In this document: piece by piece, positions 59,417 through 64,000 of the stretch
How the letters are laid out: each line of letters opens with the position of its first letter
How positions within the stretch are numbered: position 1 is the stretch's first letter
Source of the DNA: Torymus aiolomorphi
Lineage: Eukaryota; Arthropoda; Insecta; Hymenoptera; Torymidae
Assembly: GCA_036365515.1 (NCBI GenBank)
Contig: CM070876.1
Coordinates: 127,355,894 to 127,419,893, forward strand
DNA length: 64,000 bases
Direction of reading: 5' to 3'
Translations under genes and position numbers: made by a program
The notes under the pieces: model-generated
What the model was told of the DNA's origin: nothing
The model's input: the letters and a program-made list of their open reading frames with translations, nothing else
Database searches by the model: none

Positions 59417-61131
59417 TTAGTGGCTGCAGCATTTGACGGATTGCTTTTGGGCAGATGTTTTTTTTAGCAGACTGGCACGTCGTTTGAATGACTTGTAGGT
59501 CGGATGCTGTGGCGAAGATATGCGCACGCTCGCCCCCTTATGCCTAGCCAGGAATCTACCACCCGAGTGCCACACATATTTAAAGCCCAGCCCCTGGGCG
59601 ATGGACCTCAGGCTCTTAAATTCCTGGAACTTATCATGGGGCAACATCTCATTTATGAATATTTTATGGTGTGGCACACAAGCAGCTAAAATCGGGCCAA
59701 GCATTTCGGGATCGATGTTACTTGTGGTAAAGTAAGAATTGGCGAGCGAGCGCTTAGCTCGCATCACATCCCTGACCAGGCTCGGGCTGCTGAGCCTTAC
59801 TATGCAGGAGGGCAATGCGCCTGCTCGCGACCCCAAGCCTCCCGCCGCCTCACCTCCATTTCTCTCAGACGGGTTCCGGACCACCAAGACACGCGTCCCA
59901 AGAATATTATCGCTGTTTAATGGGGATAAATGGTTCCGAGTACCGCGAAGGCGATTTGGTTGGTTAATACCTCCGTGTATACAAAATCCTTCTTTAAAAT
60001 ACCATTAAGTACCACCTCGCAGGACTCAGATCCATCAATCCCAGAACACGCGGAAGAGGCCCCAGGGCCCGGCTGAGAGGACGGGCATAATAGCACTGAA
60101 TTTGTGCTGGCAGCGGAAGTAGAGCTGCCAATGTCACCTACTTCACGTCTATTAAAAATTAAGCTATTTAAATTCGCTGGCTCCATGTGAGCACGCTGGA
60201 GCTTTTCGAAGCTGCTAAACGCTTTGTCTAATTTATCTTTTAGTGAAGAGTTGGCCTCGAGAAGCAGCTGGCACTTGGAATCAAGGGACTCAAGTAAGCA
60301 ATTTTGGTTGCTCACTTGCTCCTCGACAACAGAGACCCGCGTGGGCAGCTCCGCATTATTGATTTGACCCTCATCGCAGTGAGTGGTATCGGCGCTGCAC
60401 GACGCGGGGCTCCGGCTGCCAAGGAGCTTGAGTTCGTCCAACTGCCTCTCGAGCATGTCGAAACGCTGAAAAAAGAGCTCCAGCGTGCTTACAGGAATTA
60501 AAACATTTGTCACACCAACCAGGTTTACATCCCCCAGCGGCGGGGGTAGTATCTGGTTGGTGGCGGAAGATTGCGCAATACTTGAGCTCGCCACTGCCGA
60601 TGAAATATCTCCCGTAACTTCGCAGATTTGTGATGCGTCTTTTGGCGCCTGAGTGTCGGTGACCCGTCCGGTACTCTCACTCAGAGCAGACTGCGCCTGT
60701 GGGCAGTTGGCCCGCTCGGCACCTCTCTCTGGCGCTCCTGGCCCCTGCGCTCCAGCTACCTGCCCGGCAGACTTAGCCACACTGGTAGCGAGTAGCGCGC
60801 ACGACCCATGCGCGCTACTATTACGCGCGGAGAGCTTGGCAGCCGGCGTCGATGAGCCGAGAGGCGTATGATGGTGGGAGGCGGCAATATTAGATGTATT
60901 GGGCGTGCGTCGTTGCGACAACGATGCACGCTTGCTCACCTGCGCACTCTTCGGCTTGATGAAGGATGACGCCTCTGCTGACGTTGGTCTCTGCTCCGCA
61001 ATGCGGCATAGGTCACACGGGGCACTCTTTTTCTTGCCGGAGCATTTGGCATGACACGGCTGGCCACATATCGGGCATAATCCCAGCACTCTCATCGATG
61101 ACTCACCGCATACAGCACACCTCTTCTCCAT
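59417..61131 (-). pseudogene. LINE ORF1: zinc-finger, coiled-coil, FP25K-like C-terminus
   Basis: ATG at 61131 opens a PHD-like finger (CAVCGES, CPICGQPCHAKC, CDLC; residues 4-42). It is followed by a low-complexity Ser/Ala region and a coiled-coil-like segment (LEQLFF to LQRAH, about residues 215-320). A frameshift near 59920-59940 leads into the second frame. The C-terminal part has FINEMLPHDKFQ and GLGFKYVWHSGGRFLARH, typical of the domain shared with baculovirus FP25K-like proteins in insect LINEs. It binds element RNA/DNA by analogy with related ORF1 proteins. It ends at TAG 59417. Confidence 0.82.
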
Positions 61132-61569
61132 GTTCCACTACAATAACACACGATCGCCTCTGTGATTGTTGACAGCTTTCCGTCTGCTGTCGGTTGGCCC
61201 GCTGAATTCAAAATTCGCCGTTGGGATGATTAGAAAGCTGCCGCAGTAGGAACCGTGCGCCGACTTGCAGTGTGGTGCAGTGCAGTGGAGGAGTGGTGGC
61301 CAGCAAATGCTGATACGTGGTGTTGGTGCTGGTGATGGAGTTAACACTCACCGATGGTGAAAGCCTTGGAGGTTAGGGCAAGTGTCTTCAATAGAAAAGT
61401 AACTCCTGGCTCATAGGACACCGTGTAAAACATGGGCCCTTAGGCGAGGAGCTTGAGAGCCGGTGGAGCCACTTTTCTGTCAACAAAGCACTCCAAGGAG
61501 TGAAAGAATATTTCAGAAATGCACGAAAAAGTCGGGAGCAAAATTCAAAGATGTTGACACTTACCCGTC

Positions 61570-61595
61570 GAGAGAGAGAGAGAGAGAGAGAGAGA
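61570..61595. repeat. (GA)n microsatellite at the LINE 5' boundary
   Basis: About 26 bases of GA immediately beyond the LINE 5' region; with 55903-55989 it means GA/TC repeat lies on both sides of the LINE. Confidence 0.9.
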
Positions 61596-61695
61596 TTCTT
61601 AAAAAACTTACCTTTACTTACTTCCTAGCGTTGATAGATGTGGCTCCGCTATTCTCATCGCCGTCTTTACTGGCATTCTCGGGCCCCGCTACTGT

Positions 61696-61790
61696 TGTGC
61701 GTGCGTGCGCGCGTGTGCGTGTGGGTGGGTGGAGGGTGGGCGTGCGTGCGTGCGCGTGTGCGTGTGTGTTTGTGGGCGGACGCGCACGCG
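61696..61790. repeat. GT/GC-rich simple repeat
   Basis: Alternating GTGCGTGCG/GTGTGT sequence; ORFs in all frames are low-complexity. Confidence 0.8.
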
Positions 61791-61811
61791 AGTGAGAGAG
61801 AGACAGAGAGA

Positions 61812-62022
61812 GACACAGCAGAGTTCCTACATTTTGCTCTTAAAAGAGCAGATTGCAGTGTCATGGAGAAAGAGAGACAGAAGAAGAAAAAAGAACAAGG
61901 CAATGTCCCTACGCGTCGCTCTTAAAAGAGCGGATTGCCACGTCAAGAAGAAAGAAACAGAGAGAGAAAAAGAACACGACAATGTTCCTACGTTTTACTC
62001 TTAAAAGAGCAGATTGCCATGT

Positions 62023-62108
<86 letters not shown>

Positions 62109-62158
62109 ACGGCAATGTTCCTACGTTTTACTCTTAAGAGAGCAGATTGCTGTGTTAA
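61812..62158. repeat. four-copy minisatellite with a CTCTTAAAAGAG word and GA tracts
   Basis: Units start near 61825, 61908, 61987 and 62120. Each has CCTACG, then the near-palindrome GCTCTTAAAAGAGC, then TTGC and a GA-rich stretch. In the third unit the GA stretch has expanded to about 70 bases (62036-62106). Confidence 0.85.
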
Positions 62159-62334
62159 GGAAATAGAGAGTCAGAGAGTCCCTACACATTCCCACATACG
62201 TACACATACCGTTGTCGTCTGTCCCTGCTGTCCTCGGTAGTGTGATGATTGAGCCGCGTTGGAGACATGCTGCGCGTACCGCTGCCGATCACGAAAAGAC
62301 TTTTACTCGCTGTGTAGCGTCGCACGGCAGTAGC

Positions 62335-62660
62335 GCCGCCTCGAGTGCGAAATGAATTTTTCGCCTTTGCGTGCGCGCTCCCCTCCACGCGGCACTCGAG
62401 AGCGGCTGTTGATACCGCGGCAGGGCATTAGGCGTGCGCGTGCGGGAGCTCCTGCTTGCACCGCGGCCGAGCGCGAAGTGGCTTTTTTCGCTCTTTCACG
62501 TGCGTCCCCCTCCCCGCAGCATCTTCATGCGCACGCTCGGGAGCTCCTGCTCGCACCGCGGCCGAGCACGAAATGACTTTTTTCGCCTTTGCGCGCTTCC
62601 TCCCTCTATGCGACACTCGAGAGCGGCTGCTGATACCACTGCAGGGCATTAGACGACTTT
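62335..62660. repeat. GC-rich duplicated modules (A-B-B-A order)
   Basis: Module A (TTTCGCCTTTGCG...CACTCGAGAGCGGCTG, GCAGGGCATTAG) occurs at ~62358 and ~62578. Module B (GGGAGCTCCTGCT.GCACCGC, GGCCGAGC.CGAA) occurs at ~62444 and ~62540. It lies just upstream of the promoter at 62764. ORFs are by-products. Confidence 0.65.
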
Positions 62661-62763
62661 TTTGCGTATAGCGCTAAGCCGCGGATTGCGGGCGCGCTCT
62701 CCTTCGCGCGCGGCTAGAAGCGCTCGCGGCCGCTGATTGGCGCGGAGCAGCTCTGTGGGAGGG

Positions 62764-62800
62764 CATATACCTGCGCGTTTCTCTCCGTTCGGTATCAGTC
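62764..62800 (+). promoter_or_regulatory. TATA plus initiator core promoter
   Basis: CATATAC at 62764 and the insect initiator TCAGTC (62795-62800, A+1 at 62797) are spaced about 32 bases apart. A GATTGGC (inverted CCAAT) lies at ~62734. The implied 5' UTR of the downstream ORF is ~10 bases if ATG 62807 is used, or ~46 bases if ATG 62843 is used. Confidence 0.6.
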
Positions 62801-62806
62801 CGAGCA

Positions 62807-63001
62807 ATGGACTCAAAAAAATCAGCAGATATATTCCGCGCAATGGACTCGAGCGACGTACAAGCTGCAGGCTTTGTCCTGGGACAGCTTGAGGTCGACG
62901 ACGCTGACGAGTCGTTCCGACAAGCTATCCTCGATGGTTGCGAGGTCTTCGACATCGAAAGACTGTCGGAGCTGGGTCTGCTCAAGGATTTCGATGCATA
63001 G
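62807..63001 (+). CDS. small acidic protein, 64 residues, uncharacterised
   Basis: The ORF starts at ATG 62807; an equivalent context (GCAATGGACTC) recurs at ATG 62843, so a 52-residue form is possible. The product is acidic (many Asp/Glu), with a C-terminal segment rich in Leu/Glu (IERLSELGLLKDF) likely to form a helix. There is no signal peptide or membrane segment. It has a well-spaced TATA/initiator promoter upstream and an AATAAA at 63189, which supports a real single-exon transcript. GC-rich codons contrast with the AT-rich 3' region. No family is recognised. It converges on the minus-strand gene at 63220. Confidence 0.5.
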   Translation: MDSKKSADIFRAMDSSDVQAAGFVLGQLEVDDADESFRQAILDGCEVFDIERLSELGLLKDFDA

Positions 63002-63188
63002 CTCATGGAATTTGACGAATCTCGAGCATCATCGCCCACCGCCTGCTCTGTCCCCGCCGTCCACCTGACCACCACCCCTCATGAAGACTAAACCAATCGG
63101 CCCTTTTCAAGGCCACAAATATTTTCCAACAGCCGAACAAACATTCGTATATATTATTTTTTTTTTAAATTAGAAGAACTCAAAATTT

Positions 63189-63208
63189 AATAAAAAAAAT
63201 ATTTATTA
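63189..63208. terminator. back-to-back polyadenylation signals of two convergent genes
   Basis: AATAAA on the plus strand at 63189-63194 and on the minus strand at 63208-63203. They would serve the genes at 62807-63001 and 63815-63220, whose transcripts would overlap slightly. Confidence 0.5.
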
Positions 63209-63219
63209 ACTTATATAAT

Positions 63220-63815
63220 TTAAATGTACATAAAATGATAGGATTCTGATGTTTCCTTCATGTTTTTGCTATGCTGCTGCTGGAGCATCCATCTTTTTAT
63301 AACCAGCACGTTTCGAAGTGCGCATACTGGAAAATTGCAGGCAGTATGATTCGTATATAAGACTGATTCGATAGGTAGACTTTTCAATGAAGGACATCCC
63401 ATCTCCTCGATATTAGTAACTAATCTGTAAAAAAATATTATGAGAAAACTTTTTTTTTAATGAAAATAATTGTATAACAAAAAATAGCTTACTGATCGGG
63501 GAAAAATCTCTTCAACCATTTACTTTTCTCCAGTCCTTTCACGTAAATCTCTGCTCCAAAGAGTACGCCGCTCAGAGTGTTTTTGAGTTCATCGTATGCG
63601 ATGTTGCCGGCTCTCCACATTATTCCATGGAAATTTTGTTCAAGCCAGCGATTTTCGGATTTGTTTTTGTCCAACAAGTTATCCCATGCATAAGGCGGTT
63701 TAAATAGGAAAACCGATCGTGTAGGGTCTTCCTCGAGAGGGATGATGGCTACTTCCTTGAAGACGAATTCATTCAAGGTAATTTTGAAAACTTGGACATC
63801 AACAATATACTTCAT
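63220..63815 (-). CDS. two-exon uncharacterised protein, 175 residues
   Basis: Exon 1 is 63815-63493 and exon 2 is 63424-63220. The 68-bp intron (donor gtaagc, acceptor tttacag) joins in phase to read PDQLVTN. The ATG at 63869 is also in frame, but the inferred transcription start (63858) lies downstream of it, so ATG 63815 is preferred. Features include YIVDVQVFK at the N-terminus, VFLFKPPYAW, WLEQNFHGIMW, IYVKGLEKSKWL and, in exon 2, EEMGCPSLKSL and CALRNVLVIKRW. It resembles a family of short uncharacterised insect proteins. A degenerate DEDD-exonuclease-like layout is conceivable but unproven. No signal peptide or membrane segment is seen. The frame is intact. Confidence 0.68.
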
Positions 63816-63854
63816 CTTGCTGCTGTGGCTGTTCTCGGACGAGAGCAAAGGAGC

Positions 63855-63890
63855 GAATGAGGTTTTCATCGTCTCGCTGCTTGTTTTATA
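63855..63890 (-). promoter_or_regulatory. TATA plus initiator core promoter
   Basis: On the minus strand TATAAAA begins at 63890 and the initiator TCATTC occupies 63860-63855 (A+1 at 63858), 32 bases from the TATA start. Inverted CCAAT boxes (GATTGGTT) lie further upstream near 63915 and 63955. Confidence 0.65.
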
Positions 63891-64000
63891 GTCACCCCCT
63901 CCAATTGTTTAACCAATCACGGCATTCTTCCCCCACCACGATTCCAACAACCAATCAGAATCGATCTCTTCTCGCGGATTTTTAGATAAAAGGAGCTCCG

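Larger units (their letters stand above)
55990..61570 (-). mobile_element. jockey/CR1-like non-LTR retrotransposon (LINE), full length but inactive
   Basis: On the minus strand: a 5' region (61570-61132), ORF1, a ~60-base gap, ORF2 with endonuclease and RT, a 3' UTR, a short hairpin (TTTGCC/GGCAAA near 56005-56022) and a TATC-type microsatellite tail. There is no poly-A tail. Both ORFs contain frameshifts. Domain order, PHD-like ORF1 and microsatellite tail place it in the jockey/CR1 assemblage. Confidence 0.9.

Noticed and set aside
59504..60871. plus-strand ORFs of 61-106 residues
   Set aside because: Antisense shadows of LINE ORF1 on the minus strand.
62674..63075. 133-residue minus-strand ORF
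   Set aside because: Antisense of the 62807-63001 gene and its GC-rich upstream region; it has no promoter and the Ser/Arg-rich pattern is typical of antisense translation.
63816..63869. upstream ATG (63869) as the start of the two-exon gene
   Set aside because: The TATA/initiator geometry puts the transcription start at about 63858, so this ATG would not be in the mRNA; the next ATG at 63815 follows a plausible leader.

Overview
This is a eukaryotic, almost certainly insect, chromosome segment. The evidence is AT-rich DNA, GT-AG introns, TATA plus initiator promoters, and remnants of an animal Vps18 gene and of metazoan transposons. A small wasp is plausible, but the sequence does not settle the order. 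There are no operons, rRNA genes or convincing intact tRNA genes. Most of the window is nested transposable elements and foldback repeats between a few host genes.

Layout: (1) 0.2-7.5 kb, minus strand: a five-exon host gene whose splice phases all agree (344 residues). Its 3.4 kb first intron holds a 175-bp tandem repeat. (2) 7.65-8.94 kb: five unrelated hairpin (MITE-like) repeats lie side by side just upstream of that gene. (3) 9.39-27.5 kb, plus strand: a dead copy of Vps18 (deep orange). One intron has been inflated to 16 kb by a large element with CCC ends (10156-25898). Inside that element are an AAGCTT-rich array with a ~385-bp period, a 1.16 kb CTATAG-rich palindrome, a TTAA-flanked MITE and a complete but defective BEL/Pao LTR retrotransposon (14817-22595). 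(4) 29.7-48.2 kb: a decayed CACTA-like transposase gene followed by an AACGTT-rich array. The gene is split by a second 15.7 kb element with ~0.9 kb inverted ends (29781-45466). That element contains a Copia element, itself split by a Kolobok-like TTAA transposon, then a truncated foldback element with a DDE transposase fragment, then a 3.6 kb GC-rich island. (5) 48.98-50.97 kb: a 2 kb AATATT-rich palindrome with a TTAA-flanked MITE in one arm. (6) 51.4-55.4 kb: dispersed direct repeats, a piggyBac-like MITE and long TA tracts. (7) 56.0-61.6 kb, minus strand: a frameshifted jockey/CR1-like LINE bounded by GA tracts. (8) 61.6-62.7 kb: minisatellites. (9) 62.8-63.9 kb: two small convergent genes, each with a TATA box and initiator at the same spacing.

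The most unusual signal is a set of large palindromic elements. Each is filled with one self-complementary word (AAGCTT, CTATAG, AATATT, AACGTT, or GAATC/GATTC). Three of them end in a shared CCC..ATAGC motif. Two of them (10747-11903 and 48979-50971) have recognisably homologous central cores although their outer arms are built from different words. This looks like a modular element family in which the subterminal word changes while the core or termini persist, possibly driven by the CACTA-like transposase in this window.
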